DNA of 64,000 nt from Bacteroidota bacterium (GTDB lineage Bacteria > Bacteroidota > Bacteroidia > B-17B0 > Aurantibacillaceae). Shown here one piece after another: positions 37,976 to 46,574 of this stretch. Both the position numbers and the translations under genes were made by a program. How positions within the stretch are numbered: the stretch's first letter is position 1; each line of letters starts with the position of its first letter. A model generated the notes under the pieces. It did not search any database and was not told the DNA's origin. It saw only the letters and a program-made list of their open reading frames with translations. The stretch is from positions 124,001 to 188,000 of the forward strand of contig PLYA01000054.1 of NCBI GenBank assembly GCA_003153315.1, written 5' to 3'.

Positions 37976-37977
37976 TT

Positions 37978-37985
37978 TATATTTG
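37978..37985 (+). promoter_or_regulatory. Bacteroidota -7 promoter box (TATATTTG) for the TPR gene
   Basis: TATATTTG fits TAnnTTTG and lies 15 bases before the ATG at 38001, right after the stop of the degraded tail. Its position argues against an upstream in-frame TTG as start. Confidence 0.45.
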
Positions 37986-38000
37986 GTCATATTCAAACAA

Positions 38001-39539
38001 ATGAAGCAATTATATTTTGTTGTTCTGTTTTTCTTTTTTCAGGTATTTACTTATGGGCAGCAAAGTAAAACTGATTCTCTTCTTAATATTCTCAAATCAG
38101 CAAAAGAAGACACCACCAAAGTAAACACATGTAACACCCTCTTTTTAAACTTTGAATTTTCAGATGATACAAAGGCTCAGGATTATTTAAACCAGGCATT
38201 AAAATTATCCCAAAAGCTGGAATATAAAAAAGGGCTTGCCACTACTTATTTATATCTTGGTTATTTTGCTGAAGATAAAGGTAATTTTACAGAAGCCTTA
38301 AAAAACTACATCTCTTCCTCTAAAATAAATGAATCAATAGACAACAAAAAAGGTCTGGCAGATGCATATAACAGCATCGGCAATATTTATGGCAATCAAG
38401 GTAATTATCCCGAAGCATTAAAAAACTATTTTGCTTCTTTAAGAATAAAAGAAAAAATGCTGACATCTAATAACCCGTTGGGCAGCAAAAAAGGCATTGC
38501 TGCTACTTATGGAAATATCGGAACTGTTTATTATTCGCAAAATAATTATTCCGAAGCTTTAAAGAATGACTCTACTTGCCTGAAAATGATGGAAGCACTT
38601 GGCAACAAACTTGGGGAGGCTGATGCTTATAACAATATAGGAATGAATTATGCTGCTCTTGGCAATGATGCTGAAGCATTAAAGAATTATTTTGCCAGTT
38701 TGAAACTAAGGGAGGACATCGGTTACAAATCAGGTATTGCTGATTCATACGTAACTATTGCGAATATTTACTCCAAACAATCTACTACAGAACAAAATTC
38801 TGCCATACGTGCCAGTAAATTAGATCAGGCATTAAAAGATCTATTGATTGCTTTAAAAATAAAAGAAGCAATCGGAGGCAAAGCAGGAATTGACGTTTGT
38901 TATCTTAATATTGGAAATATTTTAACTAAAAAAAAGAACTACCCTGAAGCCGAGAAATATCTCACAAAGGCAAAAGAATTATCGAAGGAAATCGGGGCTA
39001 AACCATACCTGAGAAACGCTTACAATCTTCTGACAGTAATGGATAGTGCAAAAGGAGACTTTAAGGGGGCTTACGAAAATCATAAACTGTGTACTCTTTA
39101 TAGCGACAGTTTGGACAATGAAGAAACCCGCAAAAAAACAATTCAAAATCAAATGACCTTTGATTTTGAAAAGAAAGAGGCGGTAGCATCAGCAGAGCAT
39201 AAAAAGGAATTAGAAAATCAACAAGCACTTGCCGATGAAAAAAGCCGGAAGCAGCATATTGTCTTGCTACTTGTCTCTTGTTTTTTGCTTCTTGTTTTAT
39301 TTTTTGCAGGATTCATATTCAGATCATTGAGAATAACCCGGAGACAAAAAGATGTTATACAACAACAGAAGAGCATTGTTGAAGAACAAAAGAAAGCCGT
39401 TGAAGAACAAAAGGTTCTGGTAGAGGAAAAACAAAAAGAGATCATCGACAGTATCACATACGCAAGAAGAATTCAACGTTCGCTTTTGCCTACTGAAAAT
39501 TATATTGAGAAGCAGTTGAAGCGGTTGATAAAAAAATGA
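38001..39539 (+). CDS. TPR sensor protein ending at the SpoIIE linker (no phosphatase domain)
   Basis: This 512-residue protein has signal peptide MKQLYFVVLFFFFQVFTYGQ and about seven TPR units (e.g. ADAYNSIGNIYGNQGNYPEALKNY). One membrane helix (~420-440, IVLLLVSCFLLLVLFFAG) and a coiled coil follow. It ends with DSITYARRIQRSLLPTENYIEKQLKRLIKK. In the full regulators at 57-61 kb the same linker leads into a SpoIIE phosphatase, which is absent here. A decoy or scaffold role is possible. It overlaps the next frame's first ATG by four bases. Confidence 0.8.
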   Translation: MKQLYFVVLFFFFQVFTYGQQSKTDSLLNILKSAKEDTTKVNTCNTLFLNFEFSDDTKAQDYLNQALKLSQKLEYKKGLATTYLYLGYFAEDKGNFTEALKNYISSSKINESIDNKKGLADAYNSIGNIYGNQGNYPEALKNYFASLRIKEKMLTSNNPLGSKKGIAATYGNIGTVYYSQNNYSEALKNDSTCLKMMEALGNKLGEADAYNNIGMNYAALGNDAEALKNYFASLKLREDIGYKSGIADSYVTIANIYSKQSTTEQNSAIRASKLDQALKDLLIALKIKEAIGGKAGIDVCYLNIGNILTKKKNYPEAEKYLTKAKELSKEIGAKPYLRNAYNLLTVMDSAKGDFKGAYENHKLCTLYSDSLDNEETRKKTIQNQMTFDFEKKEAVASAEHKKELENQQALADEKSRKQHIVLLLVSCFLLLVLFFAGFIFRSLRITRRQKDVIQQQKSIVEEQKKAVEEQKVLVEEKQKEIIDSITYARRIQRSLLPTENYIEKQLKRLIKK

Positions 39540-39586
39540 TTTGGAAATTATTTTCCTATTTTTACTTTAGCCAATATCTCCAAAAT

Positions 39587-40909
39587 ATGTTTCGATTAAA
39601 AAATCTTTTATTACTTCTGTTTGTTTTCCTCGCCTCTATTTCCTTTTCTCAAATTGGAGCGATCAAATTGGATGGTAAAAACTACGGCCGTAATCTCATC
39701 CTTTCAAACCCATTTTCTGCAGATGGCATTGGATATAGCATTATACAAATTGAAATCAACGGAAAAATACCACTTATTGAAATTGCAGGAAGTGTATTTG
39801 AGATCGACTTTACCAAATGGGGGGTTAAACTAAATGATAGTATTCATTTAAGCATTTTTCATAAACCTGGTTCTTCTCCAAAACTTTACAATCCTGAATG
39901 TATCACTGAAGCCAATCTGGAAGCCATTCCTTCGTTGGATAATTCGAAAGAAAACAAAAGTTATTACCTCAAGGACAAATCTTTATGCATTATTAAGGGC
40001 AAAGTGGTGTCAGAAAATAAAAATGATTTTTACAACAACTATCAGTTACTCTTACTGAATCAGGATGGAATTGTTATGGGAGTTATACCAACCGATTCAA
40101 GTGGAAATTATATAGCTGTTTTGAAGTTTGACCTGTTATATGAATTAAATATTTCTGATAATAATGTAAATAAGATCAGAAAAAAAGTGCTATTGGACCT
40201 GAGAGGTGTTCCTGAAGAAAAGAAAAAAGGAGAATTAATATTTGTTAATTTCCAATTACCCGGATTGCTTGATCAAAGAATGGAAAACTTAAATTCGGGA
40301 TTTCCTTCCAATAAATTATTTTATGATCCTGTATCTCAAACTCTGAAATGGGATGAAGACTTTGCCAATGTTCTGGGGAAGGCATCCGAGTTCCTGCTTA
40401 AACAAATCAAGGAAGAGGAAAACGTGAACAAAGTTGAATTGGATAGAAATTTAAAATTGTTGGAAATTGCAAAAAACAAAAGTGACTTGGCCTTCAAATC
40501 ATCTGAAATTGAAAAGAACAAATCCGATCTGCTATCTAAAAGTTTTGAAATTGAAACACAGAATAGCAAACTCACCAAACAAGATCTTGATAAAAAAATA
40601 AAAGAAACTGAACTGCAGTCGAAATCTCTTTTAATTAAACAGGAAGAGAATAAAAAGAAATACCTGTATGCTATTATCCTTTTTGTTGCATTCATTTCTA
40701 TTGGTGCTGTGTTTGCATTTCTCCGACAAAGGAAACTAAAACGATTTGTTGATAATCAAAAAAGAGAAGTGGAACATCAGAAGCACTTGGTAGATGAAAA
40801 ACAAAAAGAGATTTTAGATTCTATACACTATGCCAAACGTATTCAAAGAGCGCTTATAACTAATGAGAATTATATCGACAAACATTTGAAACGTTTAATG
40901 AAGAAATAA
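39587..40909 (+). CDS. Membrane coiled-coil protein ending at the SpoIIE linker
   Basis: This 440-residue protein starts at a clean signal peptide (MFRLKNLLLLLFVFLASISFSQ). An alternative ATG at 39536 overlaps the previous stop and would add 17 residues. A unique extracytoplasmic domain (~20-270) includes a carboxypeptidase-regulatory-like segment (CIIKGKVVSENKND). A long coiled coil with 'NKSDL.SKS.EIE' repeats and one membrane helix (~365-385) follow. The tail DSIHYAKRIQRALITNENYID matches the upstream gene. It is probably co-transcribed with it. Function unknown. Confidence 0.75.
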   Translation: MFRLKNLLLLLFVFLASISFSQIGAIKLDGKNYGRNLILSNPFSADGIGYSIIQIEINGKIPLIEIAGSVFEIDFTKWGVKLNDSIHLSIFHKPGSSPKLYNPECITEANLEAIPSLDNSKENKSYYLKDKSLCIIKGKVVSENKNDFYNNYQLLLLNQDGIVMGVIPTDSSGNYIAVLKFDLLYELNISDNNVNKIRKKVLLDLRGVPEEKKKGELIFVNFQLPGLLDQRMENLNSGFPSNKLFYDPVSQTLKWDEDFANVLGKASEFLLKQIKEEENVNKVELDRNLKLLEIAKNKSDLAFKSSEIEKNKSDLLSKSFEIETQNSKLTKQDLDKKIKETELQSKSLLIKQEENKKKYLYAIILFVAFISIGAVFAFLRQRKLKRFVDNQKREVEHQKHLVDEKQKEILDSIHYAKRIQRALITNENYIDKHLKRLMKK

Positions 40910-40921
40910 ATGCTTCCTAGC

Positions 40922-40957
40922 AAAAAAAGGCCAGGAACTTAATTCCGGGCCTTTTTT
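40922..40957. terminator. Bidirectional terminator
   Basis: AAAAAAGGCC and GGAA on the left pair with TTCC and GGCCTTTTTT on the right with one A/G mismatch. It ends the TPR/coiled-coil operon and the convergent T9SS gene. Confidence 0.82.
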
Positions 40958-40982
40958 AAAATAAATAATCTACAATCTAAAC

Positions 40983-41954
40983 TTATTGAACAACTATTTT
41001 TTCAGTTGTTACTTTTTCACCATCGTTAAATTTCACAAAATAAATCCCCTTTGGAGATTTCGAAATATCAATATTAAAAGTGGTTTTATTTACATTCGTC
41101 TCTGAATAGACCAACTCCCCTACTACATCATATATTTCAACAGTCTGTGGTTTCTTACCATTAGTGGTATGCGACACAGCAAAATTTCCATTTGAAGGAT
41201 TCGGGAAAATTTCAATAGCATTTTCTTCACCCACTATTTGTTCCACACCTGTTGGGAATGTAACAGTAACATCATCGACCCATAACACACTGTGTGCTTT
41301 TGGACTCATATCCAATGAAGCAGCACTATATAATACATACAAGGTATCGGGAGTAGATGGACTGATATAAGTAAAATTAATTGTTGCTTGCTGCCAACCC
41401 GCTACCCCCGTTGGTACATTCGTTTTAAAAACTCCTCCTGCAACAAGCGTCCCACTGCTAAGCAAAGCAACACGACACTCTGCCGTATCATTTCCATTCG
41501 GTTTATACTGATACCAGAATTTGTATTGTGTTAATTTTATGTTGCAAGGAATACCCGGTTTATACGAAGGAGTGATAACATTCACATTTCCGTTAAACAA
41601 GATCCCCAATGTATCATTATAGGCATGCCCAATAAAAGGAATACCATACGAATTATAAATACCCCAGGAAGTCGGCGTATACACTTGTGATTCGATACGG
41701 ACAGCATATGTTCCCGAATGGACAGTATCAGTAACGCGTTTAACTGATATCGGACTGCTTCCTAAAGTAGAATAATTGTATAGATTAAAATCCCACCAAC
41801 CGGTTGATCCATTTCCTGTATTCGGATCCATTGCCGTTGGAACAAGCGCATCTGCAGACCATGTTTCAAATCCGGGATTAATTATTTGCGCCTGTACAAA
41901 ATGTGAAGAAAACAAGAGTGAACATGATACTAAAAGGAGTAATTTTTTTTTCAT
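40983..41954 (-). CDS. Secreted T9SS protein with a jelly-roll-like domain
   Basis: This 323-residue protein has a signal peptide. An N-terminal domain of ~220 residues (GFETWSADALVP, then RVTDTVHSGTYAVRIESQ and LWVDDVTVTFP) looks like a carbohydrate-binding jelly roll of the PCMD type. A type A T9SS domain (IEIFPNPSNGNFAVS to TTEKIVVQ) follows. It is probably a surface-attached glycan-binding protein. No catalytic residues are recognisable. Confidence 0.72.
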   Translation of the reverse strand: MKKKLLLLVSCSLLFSSHFVQAQIINPGFETWSADALVPTAMDPNTGNGSTGWWDFNLYNYSTLGSSPISVKRVTDTVHSGTYAVRIESQVYTPTSWGIYNSYGIPFIGHAYNDTLGILFNGNVNVITPSYKPGIPCNIKLTQYKFWYQYKPNGNDTAECRVALLSSGTLVAGGVFKTNVPTGVAGWQQATINFTYISPSTPDTLYVLYSAASLDMSPKAHSVLWVDDVTVTFPTGVEQIVGEENAIEIFPNPSNGNFAVSHTTNGKKPQTVEIYDVVGELVYSETNVNKTTFNIDISKSPKGIYFVKFNDGEKVTTEKIVVQ

Positions 41955-42069
41955 TTATATAGTTTTAAATTTATCATCATAAAGATAACAAATTTTTGAA
42001 GCTCAACAGGTGTTATTCTTTTGACCTTTTCATCATTACCAAGTCAAAAAATCTTTACCTTAGAACAAT

Positions 42070-42303
42070 ATGGAATTAAAAGCAGCACAAAGTCTCTATG
42101 AAGAGTACAAACTAATTTATGAGGAGAAAGATGCCCAAAACCCCATCAATCAAGAAAAATTCTTTTTAAACTCTATTGAAGTGGTTCACAATCCTCCTTT
42201 TGATGATACAAGTTATGATGTTATTGTAAATGCTATAAAAGAAGGAAGACTAATTGTTTTCAAACTACATGACGCAATACGTATTTTTGGTAAATCTTTA
42301 TAA
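42070..42303 (+). CDS. Small conserved-looking hypothetical protein (77 aa)
   Basis: I do not recognise this protein. It is acidic and soluble, without signal or membrane segments, with a helical first half (AAQSLYEEYKLIYEEKD) and a second half rich in beta-prone residues (YDVIVNAIKEGRLIVFKLHDAIRIFG). A proper ATG and coding-like composition support it. It stands alone between the T9SS gene and the secreted protein at 42422. The following gap has an AT-rich repeat-like word (AGTAGACAATTGACAGTAGA). Confidence 0.55.
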   Translation: MELKAAQSLYEEYKLIYEEKDAQNPINQEKFFLNSIEVVHNPPFDDTSYDVIVNAIKEGRLIVFKLHDAIRIFGKSL

Positions 42304-42421
42304 TTTGAATTGCAATATTTTTTAGTAAATTAGTGAAGTAAATTCAAAAAGTAGGAAGTAGACAATTGACAGTAGACAAATAAAAAATAAGCAAAAAAAA
42401 TAAATAACAAACATAGTATAT

Positions 42422-42937
42422 ATGAAAACTAAAACTCTTTTTTTCGCACTTATTTCTCTTTTGATAGTGAACCGGTCATTTGCACAAACAATCCCTTTCA
42501 CTTTTATTAAAAGTTGTATCTCTTTTGAAAGACAAGCTTTTACTGACGACATGACTAAAAAGAAATTTTATGTTGTTGAAGGAGCAACTAAAAAAGAAAC
42601 GAACAAATTGATGGAAGGCTCCACCTTTTATTGCAATGAAAAGGAACGTGAATTGGGGAATGCCGAAATTGATGTATTATCTCAAATTAATGGTGCAAAA
42701 AACATAACTGAAATTACCTTTCAGAAAGGCAATAAACATGACTACACTAAAAACTTTGGTGAGATATTCAATCAAATGTCTTCCGTGTTAAACAAGACAG
42801 CAGTCATTCAAAGTAAAAAATATAAAACTGAAGTATCTACGTTTACAAAAGATAAAGTTTATTATTACACTTACAAAGTAAATGATGTACCTGTAATTGT
42901 AATTTCCAATTATAAAATAGATGAGGAGTATTTTTAA
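42422..42937 (+). CDS. Secreted hypothetical protein (171 aa)
   Basis: I do not recognise this protein. It has a good signal peptide (MKTKTLFFALISLLIVNRSFAQ) and a mature part of ~150 residues with two cysteines (KSCISFERQAF and TFYCNEKER), which could form a disulfide. Lys/Thr-rich beta-prone segments end in VPVIVISNYKIDEEYF. It is likely periplasmic. No operon partner is apparent. Confidence 0.6.
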   Translation: MKTKTLFFALISLLIVNRSFAQTIPFTFIKSCISFERQAFTDDMTKKKFYVVEGATKKETNKLMEGSTFYCNEKERELGNAEIDVLSQINGAKNITEITFQKGNKHDYTKNFGEIFNQMSSVLNKTAVIQSKKYKTEVSTFTKDKVYYYTYKVNDVPVIVISNYKIDEEYF

Positions 42938-43003
42938 TTAATAAATTCTGTCAATTAAGGAATTAAGAGTGTATTCTGTGGGTTTAGTAACGGGGAGTAA
43001 ATC

Positions 43004-43216
43004 CTACTTTTCCGGCTGAATATTTTCAATATCTTCTATTGCAATATTCTCGTTAGGTTCAAGAATTAAAATAGAAGAATTCAACACTTTATGTTTTGGC
43101 AGCACTTTACCATTTTTCAAAAATACTTTTACTAAATGGTAGCCCATACCTTTTTCAGGGATACTCAACAATTGAGATATCCAATGATTATTTAAGGTAA
43201 GGCGATTTGTTGACAT
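43004..43216 (-). CDS. Small hypothetical protein (70 aa)
   Basis: I do not recognise a named family. The sequence is small, soluble and beta-rich (YHLVKVFLKNGKVLPKHKVLNSSILIL) with an acidic C-terminus. It resembles short nucleic-acid-binding-like or OB-type proteins only loosely. It is divergent from the dnaJ-like gene and shares its upstream region, so joint regulation is possible. Confidence 0.5.
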   Translation of the reverse strand: MSTNRLTLNNHWISQLLSIPEKGMGYHLVKVFLKNGKVLPKHKVLNSSILILEPNENIAIEDIENIQPEK

Positions 43217-43304
43217 TGTTTAGTTTGAAAAGAGGTTGCTTCGGTCGTGAAAAATTTCAAAGAAATGACGTCCTGAATAAAATTGCAATTCCGAAAATAA
43301 CTTT

Positions 43305-43318
43305 ATGACAAATGTCAT
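43305..43318. promoter_or_regulatory. Palindromic operator candidate ATGACA-AA-TGTCAT
   Basis: This is a perfect 14-bp palindrome 45 bases before the dnaJ-like start and ~90 bases before the divergent 70-aa gene. Its TGACA/TGTCA arms recall Crp/Fnr-family sites, but the regulator is unknown. Confidence 0.4.
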
Positions 43319-43362
43319 TCTTTCTTTAACCATAAATTCATAAATTAGTCAAAATTATTTCT

Positions 43363-44244
43363 ATGGAGTTTATTGATTATTATAAAACATTAGGGCTTGA
43401 TAAAAATGCTTCCCAAGAGGATATTAAAAAAGCCTATAGAAAGTTAGCAAGGAAACATCATCCCGATCTGAATCCGAATAATAAAGAAGCAAACAAACAG
43501 TTTCAGCAAATAAATGAGGCGAATGAAGTATTGAGTGATCCGGAAAATCGTAAGAAATATGATAAGTACGGAAAAGATTGGAAGCACGGTGAAGAATATG
43601 AAAAAGCTCAACAATCTCAAAGTCAGTCAGGAAATTACGCCGGTAGAAATTATCAGGAAGGACAGGAAGAAGACTTTTCCGAGTTCTTCAGTTCTATGTT
43701 TGGCGGTGGTGGACGCTCAAGAAGTCAGCAAGCAAAATTCAGAGGACAGGATTTTAATGCCGAATTACATCTCAATTTAACTGATGCCGCTAAAACACAT
43801 CAACAAACATTAGCCGTAAACGGAAAAAATATCAGGATAACGATCCCGGCAGGAATTGAAAACGGACAAACCATTAAAATTGCAGGTCACGGTGGTCCGG
43901 GAGTAAATGGCGGACCAAACGGTGATTTATACATTGCATTTTCCATTACCACCAATTCCAATTTCAAACGGGAAGGAAATAATTTATACTCAACGGTCGA
44001 TTTAGATTTATATACTGCTGTGTTAGGAGGAGAAATAACAGTTGATACGCTTGACGGCAAAGTAAAATTAAAAATAAGCCCGGAAACACAACAAGGAACT
44101 AAAGTAAAATTAAAAGGAAAAGGGTTCCCAATATATAAACAGGATGGGCAATTCGGAGACTTATTCATTACCTACTCCATTAAGATTCCAACCAATTTAA
44201 CAGAAAAACAAAAAGAGCTATTTACCGAAATCTCTAAATCTTAA
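43363..44244 (+). CDS. cbpA: CbpA-like DnaJ co-chaperone
   Basis: This is a 293-residue J-domain protein. Residues 5-70 are the J domain with the Hsp70-activating HPD (33-35, KHHPDLNP). A Gly-rich linker ([10 protein letters not shown]) and two C-terminal substrate-binding domains (~125-290) follow. The four zinc-binding CxxCxGxG repeats of DnaJ are absent, which makes it the CbpA type. It is followed by its modulator CbpM six bases downstream. It would work with DnaK on misfolded proteins and may bind DNA. Confidence 0.9.
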   Translation: MEFIDYYKTLGLDKNASQEDIKKAYRKLARKHHPDLNPNNKEANKQFQQINEANEVLSDPENRKKYDKYGKDWKHGEEYEKAQQSQSQSGNYAGRNYQEGQEEDFSEFFSSMFGGGGRSRSQQAKFRGQDFNAELHLNLTDAAKTHQQTLAVNGKNIRITIPAGIENGQTIKIAGHGGPGVNGGPNGDLYIAFSITTNSNFKREGNNLYSTVDLDLYTAVLGGEITVDTLDGKVKLKISPETQQGTKVKLKGKGFPIYKQDGQFGDLFITYSIKIPTNLTEKQKELFTEISKS

Positions 44245-44250
44245 TAAGCG

Positions 44251-44547
44251 ATGGAAATGGAAAATTTAATACCGGCAAATGAATTTTGCATCAATCATCA
44301 GATTGAGATTTCATTTATTAGTTCCTTGCAGGAGTTTGGATTAATAGAAGTAATTGTAGTAAAAGAAACATCTTATATCGATTCCGGTCAATTGCGAAAA
44401 CTTGAAAGCTTTTTACGGATGCATTACGAAATGGATATTAATATAGAAGGCATAGAAGCAATTACTCATCTTTTAGAAAGAGCAGAGTTAATGCAAAATG
44501 AAATTACATCACTCAAAAACAAGCTTGGATTGTACGAAGACAATTAA
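44251..44547 (+). CDS. cbpM: CbpM-like chaperone modulator
   Basis: This 98-residue protein has a MerR-like helical pattern (EISFISSLQEFGLIEV, then LRKLESFLRMHYEMDINIEGIEAI) and a C-terminal coiled coil. CbpM binds the J domain of CbpA and inhibits it. The gene follows cbpA directly, the usual arrangement, so the assignment rests on both pattern and context. Confidence 0.85.
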   Translation: MEMENLIPANEFCINHQIEISFISSLQEFGLIEVIVVKETSYIDSGQLRKLESFLRMHYEMDINIEGIEAITHLLERAELMQNEITSLKNKLGLYEDN

Positions 44548-44871
44548 CCTGCTGTCTTATAAAGTTCTCATTATTTAAAGGATAAAACTCCTTCTTCCAG
44601 TTTTTGTCTGCATACTGGCAAACTATTTCTTCCTTCTCTTCATTTGTTTTCTCTTCGTCTTCACCCTGCTAAATAGTGTGGCTAAGATTGTTTGCCGTGT
44701 GGCTAAGATTGTTCGCTGTGTGGCTAAGGTTGTTCGTTGTGTGGCTAAGGTTGTTCGTTGTGTGGCTAAGGTTGTTCGTTGTGTGGCAAAGATTGTTTGC
44801 TGTGCATCCTTTTCATCTGATATCAGAGTAAAAACATTAATAATCATTATATTTGTTATGAATACAAAGTC
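44548..44871. repeat. 324-base gap with 21-bp tandem repeat array B (6 units, 44676-44801)
   Basis: Six 21-bp units begin GTGTGGCTAAG or GTGTGGCAAAG and continue with GTTGTTCG or a near variant. Units 3 to 5 are identical. The frame is open on both strands: the plus strand gives VAKVVRC heptads and the minus strand TTLATQR heptads, which makes false ORFs of 65 and 74 codons. I do not call either a gene. The rest of the gap holds nothing recognisable. Confidence 0.85.
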
Positions 44872-45126
44872 ATGAAAAGTTTAGAAAACGATATTCTTCA
44901 TATTTTATACCTTGAAGCGAAGAAAACAGAAGGCAATCTGATTAGGTACAATAAAGAAGAATTAAAAAAAGAATTGAAAGTTGAAGCCTCAGATGATGAA
45001 TTCGATTTAGCAACTAAATCCCTTATTGATTCTATGTTAATACAAGAAAACCCTCCAATTAAAGGAAATATTTTGCCAACATATAATATAACAATAAAAG
45101 GATTTGCATTAAAGCAAAAGACATGA
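44872..45126 (+). CDS. Small winged-helix-like hypothetical protein (84 aa)
   Basis: I do not recognise this protein by name. The sequence alternates helices and a short hairpin (ENDILHILYLEAKK, KEELKKELKVEASDDEFDLATKSLIDSMLI, LPTYNITIKGFALKQ) in a way that resembles small winged-helix proteins. Its stop overlaps the start of the next gene (ATGA), so the two are translationally coupled. Pairing a cytosolic wHTH-like protein with a secreted T9SS protein is unusual. Confidence 0.6.
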   Translation: MKSLENDILHILYLEAKKTEGNLIRYNKEELKKELKVEASDDEFDLATKSLIDSMLIQENPPIKGNILPTYNITIKGFALKQKT

Positions 45127-46571
45127 AAATAAAATTACTTATTTCAGCATTGTTAATCATTACATTGGGCTTTACTACAAAGGCACAATACACCAAACTT
45201 CTAGATTTTAATAACTCTGTAAATGGATCAAATCCTAATGGTTCCCTTATTTCTGATGGAACCTATCTCTATGGAATGACCTTTAGTGGTGGCACAAGTG
45301 CAGGAACAGGCGGTTGTGTTGGTGGTAGTTGCGGAACCGTTTTTAAGATAAAACCGGACGGAACCGGATATACTGATCTATTAAATTTTAATGGTACAAA
45401 CGGATCAAATCCAAATGGTTCTCTTATTTCTGATGGAACATTTCTTTATGGGATGACGAGTTTTGGTGGTACTGGAAATTGTCCGTATGGTTGTGGAACC
45501 ATTTTTAAAATTAAAACTGATGGAACCGGATATTTCAAATTGTACGATTTCTCACACGCTCACGGAATTATGCCTTATGGCTCTCTTATTACTGATGGAA
45601 CTTATCTCTATGGAATGACAGCAGGGGGTGGTGGAATAGATAGTGTGGGAACTATTTTTAAAATAAAAACAGATGGAACGGGCTTCGTAAATCTGATGAA
45701 TTTTAATAGTGTAAACGGAGGAGGTGCTTTTGGCTCTCTTATTTCTGATGGAACTTATCTCTATGGAATGACGAGTACTGCTGACACAATTACATCTGCG
45801 GGGGCTATCTTTAAAATAAAGACTGATGGAACAGCCTATACTAATCTGATGAATTTTAATGGAGTAAATGGATCAGAACCTTATGGCTCTCTTATTTCTG
45901 ATGGAACTTATCTCTATGGAATGACGAGTGCTGGCGGCATTTACAGCAATGGAAACATCTTTAAAATAAAAACTGATGGAACGGGCTATTACAACCTGCT
46001 CGATTTTGATCCTATTCCAAACGGAGCTACTCCTCATGGCGATCTTGTTTCTGATGGAACCTACCTCTATGGAATGACAAGTGTTAATGGGGCAATTGGT
46101 GGCGGAACCATATTTAAAATAATGCACGATGGAACAGGATTATTTGCCGACTTGTATGATTTCGATAATGCAGGTACAAACGGGGGTTCTCCTTTTGGCT
46201 CTCTCATTTTTGTCGGAAGCTGCCTCTATGGAATGACTAATGATGCTGGGACGTATGGCTATGGAACATTATTTAGGTATTGCCTTGCTACTGGTATAAC
46301 CGAAAACAACCCAGAAACAAATTTCACAATATACCCCAACCCCACTAACGGAGTTTTTAATTTGAAGATGAATGAACTTCAGAATCCGGAAATAAAAGAA
46401 TTGAAAGTATTGAATGTTTTAAGTGAATGTGTTTATCATTTAACCAATGAACAAATGAGCACATCATCAACTATGCAAATTGATTTAAGTTCTGAACCAA
46501 ATGGAATTTATTTTATATCATTGCAAACCGAAAAAGGTGCCGCAATAAAAAAAATAATCATTCAGAAATAA
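45123..46571 (+). CDS. Secreted tandem-repeat protein (Gloeo_Verruco type) with T9SS domain
   Basis: This 482-residue protein has a signal peptide and about eight ~45-50-residue repeats containing GSLISDGTYLYGMT and GTIFKIKTDGTGY, the TIGR03803-like choice-of-anchor repeat that should fold as a propeller. DNA repeats are well conserved. A type A T9SS domain (FTIYPNPTNGVFNLK to AAIKKIIIQK) ends it. Role: surface or secreted, no catalytic residues recognisable. It is coupled to the 84-aa gene and precedes an unknown gene by three bases. Confidence 0.8.
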   Translation: MKIKLLISALLIITLGFTTKAQYTKLLDFNNSVNGSNPNGSLISDGTYLYGMTFSGGTSAGTGGCVGGSCGTVFKIKPDGTGYTDLLNFNGTNGSNPNGSLISDGTFLYGMTSFGGTGNCPYGCGTIFKIKTDGTGYFKLYDFSHAHGIMPYGSLITDGTYLYGMTAGGGGIDSVGTIFKIKTDGTGFVNLMNFNSVNGGGAFGSLISDGTYLYGMTSTADTITSAGAIFKIKTDGTAYTNLMNFNGVNGSEPYGSLISDGTYLYGMTSAGGIYSNGNIFKIKTDGTGYYNLLDFDPIPNGATPHGDLVSDGTYLYGMTSVNGAIGGGTIFKIMHDGTGLFADLYDFDNAGTNGGSPFGSLIFVGSCLYGMTNDAGTYGYGTLFRYCLATGITENNPETNFTIYPNPTNGVFNLKMNELQNPEIKELKVLNVLSECVYHLTNEQMSTSSTMQIDLSSEPNGIYFISLQTEKGAAIKKIIIQK

Positions 46572-46574
46572 TTT

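Noticed and set aside
44623-44875. Overlapping ORFs of 65 and 74 codons on both strands
   Set aside because: Both exist because the 21-bp repeat has no stop in these frames. Neither has a convincing start region or a non-repeat core.
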